From: Nocardia alni
GTDB lineage: Bacteria > Actinomycetota > Actinomycetes > Mycobacteriales > Mycobacteriaceae
NCBI RefSeq assembly: GCF_019038435.1
Contig: NZ_JAGPOX010000033.1
Coordinates: forward strand, 1-64,000
Reading direction: 5' to 3'
DNA length: 64,000 nt
Shown: piece after piece, positions 17,169-26,110 of the stretch
Position numbering within the stretch: position 1 is the first letter of the stretch
Layout: each line of letters starts with the position of its first letter
Program-made: the position numbers and the translations under genes
The notes under the pieces: model-generated
What the model saw: only the letters and a program-made list of their open reading frames with translations
Database searches by the model: none
What the model was told of the DNA's origin: nothing

Positions 17169-17604
17169 ATCGCGACGTGTCTATACGCTCTCGACAGCCC
17201 GCGTCAGGAACAGAACGATCGGTAGCCGGCCACCACTGAGGTGAACACCCGAGTGCGCCGATCTCGTGCGGCGCCTCGAGACGGAGTCGACGCGGACCGT
17301 GCCGATACTCGTGAGCACGGACTCATCACAGCCGCCCACCGGGCGAAGCTCTGACCTGCCCAACACCCCAGAGCGGACAACCGGGTAAACGCTCGCTCGT
17401 CGGCATGGCAGTATATGGGGGTGTCCATCGGCTCGCCGCGAGCCGATTCGTCACGCAGATGTATGACCGACCGGCACGCCTGTTCACCGGGTGTCGGTCT
17501 GATAGCCGCATCCTGGTTGTTGTCCGTCCGGCCGCTGAGATGATGCCTGGTCGGATTCGGTTCGACAGACGATGGTGAAACCCCGACGGTAGTGAGGCAG
17601 GCGG
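17169..17604. other. Intergenic region, no gene seen
   Basis: 436 bp between the XRE gene and the desaturase, both on the plus strand. No frame in it has a family look, and I see no RNA gene or strong hairpin. It presumably holds the desaturase promoter. Confidence 0.4.
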
Positions 17605-18720
17605 ATGCGGCCCGTGGTGATGGAGAGTGCTGCGTCTAGGCGTGGCAGCGAGTATGCCGTGTTGTTGCGGCGGGTGCGCTCGGCCGGGTTGTTGAATCGG
17701 CGGTTGCGCTATTACCTCTGGCGTAGTGCGCTGACCGCCGCGGCGTGGGTGATCGGATGGATCGCGTTCGTCGTGGTCGGCGACTCCTGGTGGCAGCTCG
17801 CTGTCGCGGTGTTCCTGGGAGTGGTCTTCCCGCAGTTCGCGTTTCTCGGGCACGACGCCGGACACCGGCAGATCTTCGGCACCAGGCAGGCCAACTACCT
17901 GTACGGCGCGATCTTCGGCAACCTCGCCATCGGGGTGAGCATCGGCTGGTGGACCAGCAACCACAACCGGCATCACGCCCACCCCAACACCGAGGGCGAG
18001 GACCCCGACATCGAGGGGGTGCTGGCCCATTCCAGCGAGCGCGCCCGCGCCGGCCGGGGCATCCGGGGCCTGATCTTCCGATACCAGGCCTGGTTGTTCT
18101 TCCCCATGCTGTTACTGGAAGCCGGCAGCCTGCACATCCAGAGCGCCAAAGCGGCGATCCGATGGCCGATCCCGAATCGCGCCCTGGAGGCGACGCTGCT
18201 GGCCGCGCACGCCGTCGGATATCTCTGCGCGGTGTTCCTGATCCTGTCCCCCGCCAAGGCGATCGTCTTCATCGCCGTGCAACAAGGCCTGTTCGGCCTC
18301 TACATGGGCTCCACATTCGCACCGAACCACAAAGGGATGGCGGTCCTTTCAGCCGACGACGCCACCGACTTCCTGCGCCGTCAGGTACTCACCTCCCGCA
18401 ACGTGCGCGGCGGTCCGTTCATCGATACGGCGATGGGCGGCCTGAACTACCAGATCGAACACCACCTGTTCCCCTCGATGCCCCGCCCCAACCTGCGACA
18501 AGCCCAACCACTGGTCGAACAGTTCTGCGCGGAACTCGACCTCCCCTACTGCGAAACCACCCTCCTCGGCTCCTACTCCCAAGCCCTCCGCCACCTGCAC
18601 TCCGTAACCCGAACCCCCGAACCGGTCGAGATCGCGACCGAGGCTGCCTCGGCTTCTGCACCGATAGGTTTCGCCACCTCCGCGACGTCGCATGATCCCC
18701 GGCCTGAATCGGCCAACTGA
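17605..18720 (+). CDS. Membrane fatty acid desaturase (acyl-lipid type)
   Basis: A 371-residue integral membrane di-iron desaturase. The three histidine boxes are complete: HDAGH (83-87), HNRHH (120-124) and QIEHH (283-287). Gln in place of the first His of the third box is the mark of front-end acyl-lipid desaturases (delta-5/delta-6 type and several actinomycete enzymes). Four membrane helices lie between and around the boxes. No fused cytochrome b5 or ferredoxin-reductase domain is present, so electrons must come from a separate redox partner, as for mycobacterial DesA3 with its reductase. The C-terminal 40 residues are low-complexity. Position of the double bond is not predictable. Confidence 0.88.
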   Translation: MRPVVMESAASRRGSEYAVLLRRVRSAGLLNRRLRYYLWRSALTAAAWVIGWIAFVVVGDSWWQLAVAVFLGVVFPQFAFLGHDAGHRQIFGTRQANYLYGAIFGNLAIGVSIGWWTSNHNRHHAHPNTEGEDPDIEGVLAHSSERARAGRGIRGLIFRYQAWLFFPMLLLEAGSLHIQSAKAAIRWPIPNRALEATLLAAHAVGYLCAVFLILSPAKAIVFIAVQQGLFGLYMGSTFAPNHKGMAVLSADDATDFLRRQVLTSRNVRGGPFIDTAMGGLNYQIEHHLFPSMPRPNLRQAQPLVEQFCAELDLPYCETTLLGSYSQALRHLHSVTRTPEPVEIATEAASASAPIGFATSATSHDPRPESAN

Positions 18721-18876
18721 CCGGACGATCGACACCGTTCGGCTGTGCTGCGCCGGACGGCGTCGATGTGCACCCATCGGCGGGACGCGGTAGCGGGACG
18801 CTCGAGGCCCGATCGGCTGCCCCGGCATCGATCCACCGCCTGCCGGAACCCGACAAAGGTAATAGCATGCGGGTCC

Positions 18877-19656
18877 ATGGTTGGAGGTCCGCGGGTCGGC
18901 TTGTTGTATCCCACCCCGAATGCCGGTGAGGACGATTTTCTGGATCTGGCCGCGGTGCTTCGCCCCGCGCTGGATCTCGAGGTCGTCTACTTTCCGTGGC
19001 CCGACGACGTGGACGACTTGGCCGCGATGGATATCGGACGGGTTATCGATGCGCTGCGTCGGCTGGGCTCGGCACAGCATCTGGAGCGGGTTCTGCCCGA
19101 TGCGGTCGGCGAGCGGCGTCTCGACGCGGTCGCCTTCGCGGTGACCAGCGCCAGTTTCTTGGACGGGCCCGGCGGTGTCGAACGACAGCTGCGCGCCATC
19201 GAGCGCGTTGTCGGATGTCCGGCCACCAGTACGACCTTCGCGTTCCAGCAGGCGATTCGTCACTTGGCGTTGAGCAGGGTCGCCCTCGCTTCGGTGTATC
19301 ACGCCGAGGTGTCCGAGCATTTCGTCGCGCGGGTGCGGGAAGCCGGCGCCGAGGTGGTCAACCGTGTCGACGCCTCGGCGCGCTCGGATCGGGAACTCGC
19401 GAAATGGGCTCCGGAACAGATCGTCGATCTCGTAAAGAGGAGCGCGCACCCAGGGGCGCAAGCGGTACTACTCCCGGAGACGGCCCTGCACGCCAGTCAC
19501 CTGACCACAGAACTGGAACAGGCCGCGGGCTGTCCGGTCCTCACGGCGACACAGGTAACCCTCTGGGCCGCAACCCGATTGACAGGCAAGCCGACCGTCG
19601 CCGCCGAGGCTGGGCCACTGTTCGAACAAACCGATGATCCGACCGCGAGATCGTGA
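18877..19656 (+). CDS. Asp/Glu racemase-fold protein (maleate isomerase-like) without the catalytic cysteines
   Basis: A 259-residue protein with the layout of maleate cis-trans isomerases and arylmalonate decarboxylases: N-terminal 'GPRVGLLYPTPNAGEDDFLDLAAV', a first active loop 'AVAFAVTSASFLDGPGG', and the closing 'TATQVTLWAATRL'. In the family the first loop carries Cys (xACTS) and a second loop 'CTN' carries another Cys. Here the first is Val (FAVTS) and the second reads 'LLPETALHAS', so both are missing. The protein may be a lyase or binding protein rather than a racemase. ATG 18877 is chosen from family length; the frame is open earlier. Convergent with the NTF2-like gene at 19690. Confidence 0.75.
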   Translation: MVGGPRVGLLYPTPNAGEDDFLDLAAVLRPALDLEVVYFPWPDDVDDLAAMDIGRVIDALRRLGSAQHLERVLPDAVGERRLDAVAFAVTSASFLDGPGGVERQLRAIERVVGCPATSTTFAFQQAIRHLALSRVALASVYHAEVSEHFVARVREAGAEVVNRVDASARSDRELAKWAPEQIVDLVKRSAHPGAQAVLLPETALHASHLTTELEQAAGCPVLTATQVTLWAATRLTGKPTVAAEAGPLFEQTDDPTARS

Positions 19657-19689
19657 CCGGCCCAGGTGCCAGCCGGTCTCGCAGGTCGC

Positions 19690-19998
19690 CTACGCCTGAC
19701 CGGTCTCGAAACGGCTGATCTTCCCGTCCGAAACGGTGAACCGCCACGCCGTACGCATCGCGCCCCAGCGGTCGTTCGTGTAGTTGGCGACCAGGGCACT
19801 GCCGTTGTCGGCGACAGATTCGATGTCCATCCGGCCGTTGCTGCCGAAGACCTCGCTCTGCACCCAGTCTCGCAGATCGCGGTCGGCGCCGTCGTCGGAC
19901 ATCGTGGCGTCCGGAGTGAGCAGACCGAAGAAACCGTTGCTATCGCCGGCGTTGAGGACCTCGACGAACTCGGCTACCACGGGGTCGATCTGATTCAC
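19690..19998 (-). CDS. NTF2-like (SnoaL) family protein
   Basis: A 102-residue cone-fold protein: an N-terminal helix 'PVVAEFVEVLNAGDSNGFFGLLTPDATMSDDG' followed by the curved sheet, with 'WRFTVSDGKISRFETGQA' as the final strands. Such proteins bind or isomerise small ligands; none of the residues points to a specific reaction. It starts 37 bp after the DUF2867-type dehydrogenase on the same strand and is probably cotranscribed. Confidence 0.8.
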   Translation of the reverse strand: MNQIDPVVAEFVEVLNAGDSNGFFGLLTPDATMSDDGADRDLRDWVQSEVFGSNGRMDIESVADNGSALVANYTNDRWGAMRTAWRFTVSDGKISRFETGQA

Positions 19999-20035
19999 AG
20001 TGAACTCCTCCGGGATGGTGGGTACTGCGCGAGGT

Positions 20036-21490
20036 CTATGCCGCTTCGGCCGCGCCGGTGATGTTGCGCGTCATGCCTCCGAACACTATCGCGTGGAACG
20101 GAGAGATCGCCTTCCAGTAGAGGTGGCCCGCCAGCCCACGCGGTTCGAACAGCGCGCGCTGGCGGTATATGGTGCCGTCCTCGTCCTGGTCCACGCGCAA
20201 TTCCAGCCAGGCGCGGCCGGGCAGGCGCATCTCCGCGCGCAGCAGCAGCACGTGCGGACGTTCGATGCGCTCGACCCGCCACCAATCCAATGCCTCCCCG
20301 GCACGTAGCCGGTGCGGATCCCGGCGGCCGCGGCGAAGCCCCACCCCGCCGGTCAGCCGGTCGATCCAGCCCCGCAGCGACCATGCCAGCGGAAACGAGT
20401 ACCAGCCGTGATCACCGCCGATGGCTTCGATCACCGCCCAGAGCCCGGCGGGATCGGCGGAACTGCGTCGTTCGCGCTGGTCGGTGTAGAGGGAACCGCC
20501 CGACCATTCCGGGTCGGTGAGCAGCGGCGCGGACGGCTCGGTACCGAACTGGTCGGCATCCGACCAGCGGGTCGGCACATCCAGATTCCGGATCTTCGCC
20601 AGCGCCAGTTCCACCGCGTGCCGGTAACCGATCAAGCCGTTCGGCGGATCCGGAATGTGTTGAGCTATCGCGTGATCGGCGCAGACCACGTCGTTGACGA
20701 GGGACTCCATCAACGGCACCGCGATCGCCTTGGGCACCGGCGTGACCAGGTTGACCCATTGCGCCGACAGCCACGGAGTCAGCACCGGGACCGGGATGAT
20801 CACCCGTGGCGGCAACCCGGCCACGGACGCGTACTCGTGCATCATTCGCGTGTAGCTGAGCACATCGGGTCCGCCGATATCGAATGTGCCGACAACCTCA
20901 TCGGGCAGTTCCGCCGCCCCGGTCAGGTAGTACAACACGTCGCGCACGGCGATCGGCTGGATGCGGTTGCGCACCCACCGCGGAGTCACCATCACCGGCA
21001 GTCGCTCGGTGAGATAGCGCAGCATTTCGAAACTGGCCGAACCCGACCCGATGATCACCGCGGCCTGCAGCGCGATCGCGGGAACCGATCCGGCGAGCAG
21101 GATCCGGCCGACCTCCGCGCGGGAGGCCAGATGCCGCGACAACTGCTGACCGGGCGGGGTGATGCCGCCGAGATAGACGATCCGGCGCACACCCGCCCGC
21201 GCCGCCTCGCCGGCCACCACCTCGGCGGCCCGCCGATCGACCTCGTCGAAGTCGGTACGAGTCAGCGAGTGCACAAGGTAATACAGCACGTCCGCGCCGG
21301 TCAGGGCGGTGGCCACGTCCTGAGCGCGCGTCACGTCGCCACGCACCACCTCGACCTTCTCGCGCCACGGCGCCTCGGCCAGTTTCCCCGTATTACGTGC
21401 CATGACCCGGACACGATAACCCGCGCCCAGCAATTCCGGCACCAGCCTGCCCCCGATATAGCCCGTCGCCCCGAACACCACACAGCGCAT
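20036..21490 (-). CDS. NAD(P)-binding epimerase/dehydratase-like protein with C-terminal DUF2867
   Basis: A 484-residue fusion. The N-terminal half (about 1-300) is an NmrA/extended-SDR Rossmann domain starting 'MRCVVFGATGYIGGRLVPELL' with 'GDVTRAQDVATAL' and 'YYLVHSL'. The C-terminal part (about 325-484: 'WYSFPLAWSLRGWIDRLTGGVGLRRGRRDP...FEPRGLAGHLYWKAISPFHAIVFGGM') is a DUF2867 domain, a SRPBCC-like cavity. This two-domain arrangement is widespread in actinomycetes with no known substrate. ATG 21490 has GGAGG upstream and puts the Gly-rich loop at the N-terminus; ATG 21541 is an alternative. Confidence 0.82.
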   Translation of the reverse strand: MRCVVFGATGYIGGRLVPELLGAGYRVRVMARNTGKLAEAPWREKVEVVRGDVTRAQDVATALTGADVLYYLVHSLTRTDFDEVDRRAAEVVAGEAARAGVRRIVYLGGITPPGQQLSRHLASRAEVGRILLAGSVPAIALQAAVIIGSGSASFEMLRYLTERLPVMVTPRWVRNRIQPIAVRDVLYYLTGAAELPDEVVGTFDIGGPDVLSYTRMMHEYASVAGLPPRVIIPVPVLTPWLSAQWVNLVTPVPKAIAVPLMESLVNDVVCADHAIAQHIPDPPNGLIGYRHAVELALAKIRNLDVPTRWSDADQFGTEPSAPLLTDPEWSGGSLYTDQRERRSSADPAGLWAVIEAIGGDHGWYSFPLAWSLRGWIDRLTGGVGLRRGRRDPHRLRAGEALDWWRVERIERPHVLLLRAEMRLPGRAWLELRVDQDEDGTIYRQRALFEPRGLAGHLYWKAISPFHAIVFGGMTRNITGAAEAA

Positions 21491-22014
21491 ACCGTTCCTG
21501 ACCTCCGGAATCTCTCCCGCATCGGCTCGATATCGATCCATGACCAGGTACCCGTACCCGACCATCCTGCCACGTGGAATTGCTGCGAGTTCGCGGGCCC
21601 ATGCCTCGGTTACGACCCCAGGGCTCGAGACGGGTGTTCCTCAGTCGGTCATTGCGGATACTCGATAACACCCTCGCGGCCAAACGGCGGTGACCGTATC
21701 AGCGACATCAACTCCGTCACGGGACAGAGCGATCGGATTCGGTTGTCGCCCAACGGCGCTGGAGCAGGGCGATCTCCCTCCGGACCACCCCGCTGCCGGG
21801 CGATTGCCGCAACAGCCGGACTTGCTGTTGATACGACCGCTCATCGGCGTGACCGGATATTCGCCGGAGTAGTCGCGCCGTCGGCACGCTGAAGATCTCC
21901 TGAACGAAATCATCTTCGCAGCAATGGATTTCGTGCCGGGCTGTACATTGACCGGATGAGGATCGGCACTGAGCGGCAGTGGTTGCCTCGATACGGGGAA
22001 CAGGACATCGGCAC
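21491..22014. other. Intergenic region, no gene seen
   Basis: 524 bp between the divergent DUF2867 gene and a small membrane protein. Short frames on both strands look random. Promoters for both neighbours must lie here; I see no clear motif. Confidence 0.35.
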
Positions 22015-22422
22015 ATGATCAATCGGACAATGGTGGCACCGCTGGCGCTGGCGCTCGGCGTCACAGTTCTCGGAGTTATCGGAGTCGAGGTCGTAGAGCG
22101 CCCGGCGATCCTTCAGGTCTTGTCGTGGCTTGTCGCGATGACCGCACTGCCCGGTACAGTGACCTACTTGCTGACGCGGCGCGACTTCGGCAGCCGGGGT
22201 GCGGCATTGGCCACGGTGGGGTGCGTGATCCTGCTGGGCGTGGGCACGTGGTTCGGCTTCGTCTTCGCGTATTTTGCCTTCTTCGTCGCCGCAGCGCTCT
22301 ATCTGCTGCTACGCCGATCGGTTCGGTTCGGTCCGGCTATCGCGATGTCGACGGCCACGTTCATGGGCGGGCTCGTAGTCTCCTCGCTGGCGATGTCCCG
22401 CGCGTTGGACGCCATGGGATGA
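22015..22422 (+). CDS. Small integral membrane protein
   Basis: A 135-residue protein that is almost entirely hydrophobic, with four predicted helices: 'MVAPLALALGVTVLGVIGVEVV', 'ILQVLSWLVAMTALPGTVTYLL', 'GAALATVGCVILLGVGTWFGFVFAYFAFFVAAALYLLL' and 'AIAMSTATFMGGLVVSSLAM'. A positive 'RRDFGSR' loop and 'RRSVRFG' loop lie between them. No family or function recognised. ATG 22015 is chosen so that the protein begins at MINRTMVAP, just before the first helix; the frame is open 12 codons earlier. Confidence 0.6.
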   Translation: MINRTMVAPLALALGVTVLGVIGVEVVERPAILQVLSWLVAMTALPGTVTYLLTRRDFGSRGAALATVGCVILLGVGTWFGFVFAYFAFFVAAALYLLLRRSVRFGPAIAMSTATFMGGLVVSSLAMSRALDAMG

Positions 22423-22473
22423 ATTGCGGCCGGAAACGTCACAGAGATCGGAAAGGCAAGGAGCGTGCACGCT

Positions 22474-22716
22474 ATGTCTCTCATATTGATAATGCTCGTC
22501 GTGTTAGCGGTGATCGTCCTCAGCAGAATTGCCAAAGGCCGCAGGAGATCCCAGTGGCGCGGCTCCGACCCGGGCGACGTGGGGGTCTGGACGCAGGATA
22601 CGACTCAGCACCACAATCACCACCTCGGCGGACATCACCACAACGGTGGTCATCACACCGGCGGTGGGGGCCACCACGGTGATGGCGGGTTCAGTGGTGG
22701 CGGCCACCACGGTTAG
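22474..22716 (+). CDS. Small membrane-anchored His/Gly-rich protein
   Basis: An 80-residue protein with one N-terminal membrane helix (MSLILIMLVVLAVIVLS), a basic stop-transfer stretch (RIAKGRRRSQWR) that predicts an N-out, C-in orientation, and a 35-residue tail made almost only of His and Gly with some Asn, Thr and Asp (HHNHHLGGHHHNGGHH...). The tail could bind Ni, Zn or Cu. ATG 22474 follows AAGGAGC with about ten bases between; GTG 22465 is too close to that site. It lies 51 bp after the small membrane protein on the same strand. Function unknown. Confidence 0.65.
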   Translation: MSLILIMLVVLAVIVLSRIAKGRRRSQWRGSDPGDVGVWTQDTTQHHNHHLGGHHHNGGHHTGGGGHHGDGGFSGGGHHG

Positions 22717-22834
22717 CGACTACCACAAACGAGCCGAGCACCCCCCAGGGGAACGCCTGCCGTCGAGTTGACCTGACTTCGACGGCAAGGTTTAGCGTCC
22801 GGGACGAGATACGATCCGACCGAGAGGCTCACCC

Positions 22835-23230
22835 ATGAGCAAACCCACTCCCCCAACAGATCCCGCCGTCGCAGCCGACCTGCGCTTCTTCGAAGCACTG
22901 CTGACAGCCGACCACACCACACTCGACACAATGCTCGCCCCCGATTTCCTCATAGTCGATGTAGCAGCCGGCAACGTAACGGCCAGAACAGAATTCCTGA
23001 ACTTCGTCAGCGCCCACGCCGTCCAATTCACCCGCATCACCCCCTTCCCCGACGAGACAGTAGTCCGCCGATTCGGAACAACAACCATCGTCATAGGCCG
23101 CACCACAATGGAATTCAACTCCCCCGACAACCCCCGAACAACCACCGCCAGCCGCTACACCCACGTCTACACATCCACCTCAGACACCCTGCTACTGGCA
23201 TCAGCCCAGGGAACCCCCATACCAACGTAA
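22835..23230 (+). CDS. NTF2-like / DUF4440-type protein
   Basis: A 131-residue protein: 'DPAVAADLRFFEALLTADHTTLDTMLAPDFLIVDVAAGNVTARTEFLNFV' is the N-terminal helix pair and first strands of the DUF4440 group, and 'ASRYTHVYTSTSDTLLLASAQGTPI' the last strands (the family normally ends 'WRLVAAQGTPI'). It probably dimerises around a small hydrophobic pocket. The 3' half uses many ACA, CCA and ATA codons, poorer in G/C at third positions than its neighbours. No partner gene nearby suggests a substrate. Confidence 0.8.
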   Translation: MSKPTPPTDPAVAADLRFFEALLTADHTTLDTMLAPDFLIVDVAAGNVTARTEFLNFVSAHAVQFTRITPFPDETVVRRFGTTTIVIGRTTMEFNSPDNPRTTTASRYTHVYTSTSDTLLLASAQGTPIPT

Positions 23231-23276
23231 CCGGAAGATATTGCCTCACAATATAACCCCGGCCACTGGCCCACCC

Positions 23277-23945
23277 TCAGATCATGCGCTCATCCAATAT
23301 GTTCAACCATGCGTCGAGATGCGAACACTGTTTACGGAGTGCACCGATTCCGAGATCGGCGATCGCCAACGGCCCATCATTCGTCTTGGAGTACTGCGGG
23401 CAATAGTTCACCAGCCGCTTGGACGGCGCGGTCTCGGTGCCGTCGTTGACGAACTCAGGGCCGCCGGCAGTCCGGACATCGGCCAGCAACTGCTCGGCGA
23501 GTCCGGGCAGCAGATATCCGATCTGCTCTGCCGCTGCGAAAACCCACGTCTCCAGCTCATGCAGAATGAGATTTGGAAGAAAACGCCGATCGGGGATCGT
23601 TGTCGCGAGAACATGTTCGAGACACTCAACTCGTTCATGAGGGGACCGCCCGGCAGCAAGGTCAGCCATCCCAGGGGCATCGGAGGGGAAGGCGTAGTAG
23701 TCGAACAGGGTCGTTAGGACAGTCAGGCTCGTATCGCTCAGGAGCAGCTTGATCTCACGCTCGATCTTCCCCCAACTGCTCACACCACCACGGTGGTTGG
23801 GGCCGCCGGCCGGCCGTTTCGTGGTAAGGACCGAATGGCTGACGCTCCAGCCGCGCGCGGCGAGATACGGCCGGAGGACGTTGGACACGACGATTTCCTC
23901 GGTCTGCCCTTCCACCAGCAGATGAAGGCGGCGATACTCAGTCAT
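23277..23945 (-). CDS. DUF4276 family protein (TOPRIM-like partner of the ATPase)
   Basis: A 222-residue protein. 'LHLLVEGQTEEIVVSNVLRPYLAARGWSV' at the N-terminus carries the conserved Glu of the DUF4276/RloB group, and 'VLTTLFDYYAFPSDAPG' and 'FLPNLILHELETWVFA' follow as the Asp- and Glu-bearing strands. These are the acidic residues expected of a TOPRIM-like metal site. ATG 23945 lies inside the last codons of the ATPase gene (8-bp overlap), so the two products are made together. ATPase plus TOPRIM-like pairs of this kind (OLD/Gabija/PARIS/AbiL-type) often act in phage defence; the role here is inferred. Confidence 0.8.
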   Translation of the reverse strand: MTEYRRLHLLVEGQTEEIVVSNVLRPYLAARGWSVSHSVLTTKRPAGGPNHRGGVSSWGKIEREIKLLLSDTSLTVLTTLFDYYAFPSDAPGMADLAAGRSPHERVECLEHVLATTIPDRRFLPNLILHELETWVFAAAEQIGYLLPGLAEQLLADVRTAGGPEFVNDGTETAPSKRLVNYCPQYSKTNDGPLAIADLGIGALRKQCSHLDAWLNILDERMI

Positions 23946-25062
23946 CAGTGGCCGATTCCTCGTGCGTGGGTCGACCGCCCAGCAGATTCTTTTCCCAGAG
24001 TTCACCGAGTGAATATTCGGTGAGCCATGCCTCGAGCGCATCGGGATCGGGGCGGGAAAAGCTCGAGGCGCCGTCTTTTCGCTCGACGACGATCAGGTCG
24101 GAGACCTCGAACTGATTCATGAGGGTGACCGACTGGGTGGCGATGAGCACCTGGCTACGCGTCGATGCTTGGCGTAGCAGGCTGGCGAGTTGCACGATCG
24201 CGAAAGGATGCAGACCGAGTTCAGGTTCGTCGAGAACCACCAGGGCGGGCAGGTCCGGCTGCAGCAATAGTGTGGCAAGACAGACGAACCGGAGTGTGCC
24301 ATCGGACATTTGGTTGGCGGAGAAGACGCCGTCGGTGCCCTGCTGTTGCCAACGTAACCGAATGCGATCGTTGCCCTCCGGCTGCAGCACGAAGTCGCGG
24401 AAGAATGGCGCGACCAGTGCAATCGCGCCCACGATTCGACGGTAGGCGGCCTGATCGGCCACATCGCTGCTGGACCCGAGCCTGTACAGGTACGCCGCGA
24501 GGTTGCCCGCATCCGGACTGAGCCGCAGGTTGTCTGCGGTCGGAACCATTCGCTTCACCGGCGCGTCGGCAGTGGTGTCGTGGAAGTGATAGACCTTGCA
24601 GCCGCGAAGCAGATCCAGAACATGACCGGCTGTGCCACCGCCCGGTTCGGCCGTCGGCGTGCTCAGCAGCGTTTCTCTGTGCCCTCGGCCGAGTAGCTGG
24701 TCGGAAGGTTCCCGACGACTTGATTCGTGGTGGCGAACAACCTCACTGTCGAAGATCAACTCGTCATTGGCACCGGGAACCAGTACGGCCTCATACGAAT
24801 TCGGATCGGCGTCGAGCTCCAGCCGAATACGAGAGGTGGCGCTGCCGTGGGTCAGCAGCGCGGATCCACCACCGTTCAAGCCGACGAACAGGCCCAACTC
24901 CCCGTCGACGATGCGCCCCAGCATCGCCAGAGCTTGAACGAAGTTACTCTTACCCGCGCCGTTGGCACCGACCAGAATATTCACTCGGCCGAGATCGACC
25001 GTGGCGGACCTGATGGAGGTGAAGCCCTCGATCTGGATCTGTTTCAACGGCTGACCTGGCAT
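23938..25062 (-). CDS. AAA ATPase, AAA_21/OLD-like, paired with DUF4276
   Basis: A 374-residue ABC-class ATPase that starts with its nucleotide domain: 'IQIEGFTSIRSATVDLGRVNILVGANGAGKSNFVQAL' (Walker A at 32-39), an ABC-type signature 'NQMSDGTLRFVCLATLL', Walker B 'ALVVLDEPELGLHP', and the H-loop region 'VLIATQSVTLMNQF', where Gln-Ser stands in place of the usual His. There is no long coiled coil, so it resembles the compact RecF/OLD-like ATPases of defence systems. It starts 9 bp after the stop of the alpha/beta hydrolase on the same strand and overlaps the DUF4276 gene by 8 bp. Confidence 0.87.
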   Translation of the reverse strand: MPGQPLKQIQIEGFTSIRSATVDLGRVNILVGANGAGKSNFVQALAMLGRIVDGELGLFVGLNGGGSALLTHGSATSRIRLELDADPNSYEAVLVPGANDELIFDSEVVRHHESSRREPSDQLLGRGHRETLLSTPTAEPGGGTAGHVLDLLRGCKVYHFHDTTADAPVKRMVPTADNLRLSPDAGNLAAYLYRLGSSSDVADQAAYRRIVGAIALVAPFFRDFVLQPEGNDRIRLRWQQQGTDGVFSANQMSDGTLRFVCLATLLLQPDLPALVVLDEPELGLHPFAIVQLASLLRQASTRSQVLIATQSVTLMNQFEVSDLIVVERKDGASSFSRPDPDALEAWLTEYSLGELWEKNLLGGRPTHEESATDD

Positions 25063-25071
25063 GGCATCACT

Positions 25072-25830
25072 CTACGGTGAACCACCGGCGTTCCAGCGTT
25101 GCCGGGCTGTTCCGCGCCATGGTTGCACTGCGTCCGTGCTCGGTGCCGTGCATGCTGCAGTGACGAGTTCGACCCACACATGTGGGTCGGTCGCCCACAG
25201 ATTGTGGGCAACAGCGGGTAGTTCCTCGAACGTGCCCTGCGGGACCAGTGCGGCGAGTTGCCGCAGCGGCCATGCGGGGCGGATGTCGTGCTGCGCGGCA
25301 ATGAATCTCATAGGGACGGTCGTGTCGGCGAGGCGCCGCAGGAGATCGGGTTCGTGGATCCAGGCGATGAACGACTCGTTCAGTGCCGCGTGAACGTCTG
25401 TTTCCCAAGGGATCCCGAGGTCGGCTTCCAGATGCCGCGCGGACTCGTAGATCCGGGACCAAGTGCGGTCCTTGTGCAATCCGTGCCCGGCGATACCGAT
25501 GACGGAGCGAACGCGATCGGGATGGTCCAGCGCATAGCGTACTGCCAGGTCCGAGCCCCAGGAATGGCCCAGTACCGTCCAGCTGTCGGCGCCTGCGGCC
25601 CGTCGAACTGCCTCGAGATCGGCGATTGCCTGGCCCAGATCATGGGGGCCGCCCTCGGAGCGTCCAACGCCCCTGGGTTCCGGAAACCAGGCCCGCATCC
25701 CACGAGGCGCCAGCTCGTCATGCTCGAGGTAATGGACGCAGCCCGGTCCGCCGGACAAGACGACGACATCTGGACCACGTCCTGTGGCACCGACGTGCAG
25801 CAAGGTCCCATCATCGGCCCGGATCACCAT
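25072..25830 (-). CDS. Alpha/beta hydrolase (S33 proline iminopeptidase-like)
   Basis: A 252-residue alpha/beta hydrolase. The oxyanion strand 'VVVLSGGPGCVHYLEHDELAPRGMRAWFPEPRGVGRS' and nucleophile elbow 'VLGHSWGSDLAVRYAL' (Ser in GHSWG) match family S33; Asp of 'QHDIRP' and His of 'AVAHNLW' would finish the triad. ATG 25830 is preferred for spacing to GGGTGG; ATG 25839 three codons earlier is possible. The frame is open far upstream without a plausible start. It lies 9 bp before the ATPase/DUF4276 pair, so it may share their transcript. Confidence 0.83.
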   Translation of the reverse strand: MVIRADDGTLLHVGATGRGPDVVVLSGGPGCVHYLEHDELAPRGMRAWFPEPRGVGRSEGGPHDLGQAIADLEAVRRAAGADSWTVLGHSWGSDLAVRYALDHPDRVRSVIGIAGHGLHKDRTWSRIYESARHLEADLGIPWETDVHAALNESFIAWIHEPDLLRRLADTTVPMRFIAAQHDIRPAWPLRQLAALVPQGTFEELPAVAHNLWATDPHVWVELVTAACTAPSTDAVQPWRGTARQRWNAGGSP

Positions 25831-26110
25831 TGATTGCATTCCACCCCTACTCGTCCCCGAAAGAACAGGATCACCGGAAGGCATTATCTCCTGACCGGAG
25901 GATCCGCCCAGTTCCGCTGAACTGCCACTCACCATCACCGACCCGGCGGTCATCGCGGCCAGTAGTACTGCGGCGCACCCGGTTCTGGTGCAATCGAGCG
26001 GTGAACCAGGTGTTGCAGGAATGGTTTTCGCGATCGACGAAGCGGGACTCGCTGCCGCCGACCCTGCGAGCACGTGGCGCGGGCCCACTCAGGCTCCGCG
26101 ACAACAAATT

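Noticed and set aside
23238..23254. Short inverted repeat ATATTG-CCTCA-CAATAT between convergent genes
   Set aside because: Only six AT-rich pairs, too weak to call a terminator.
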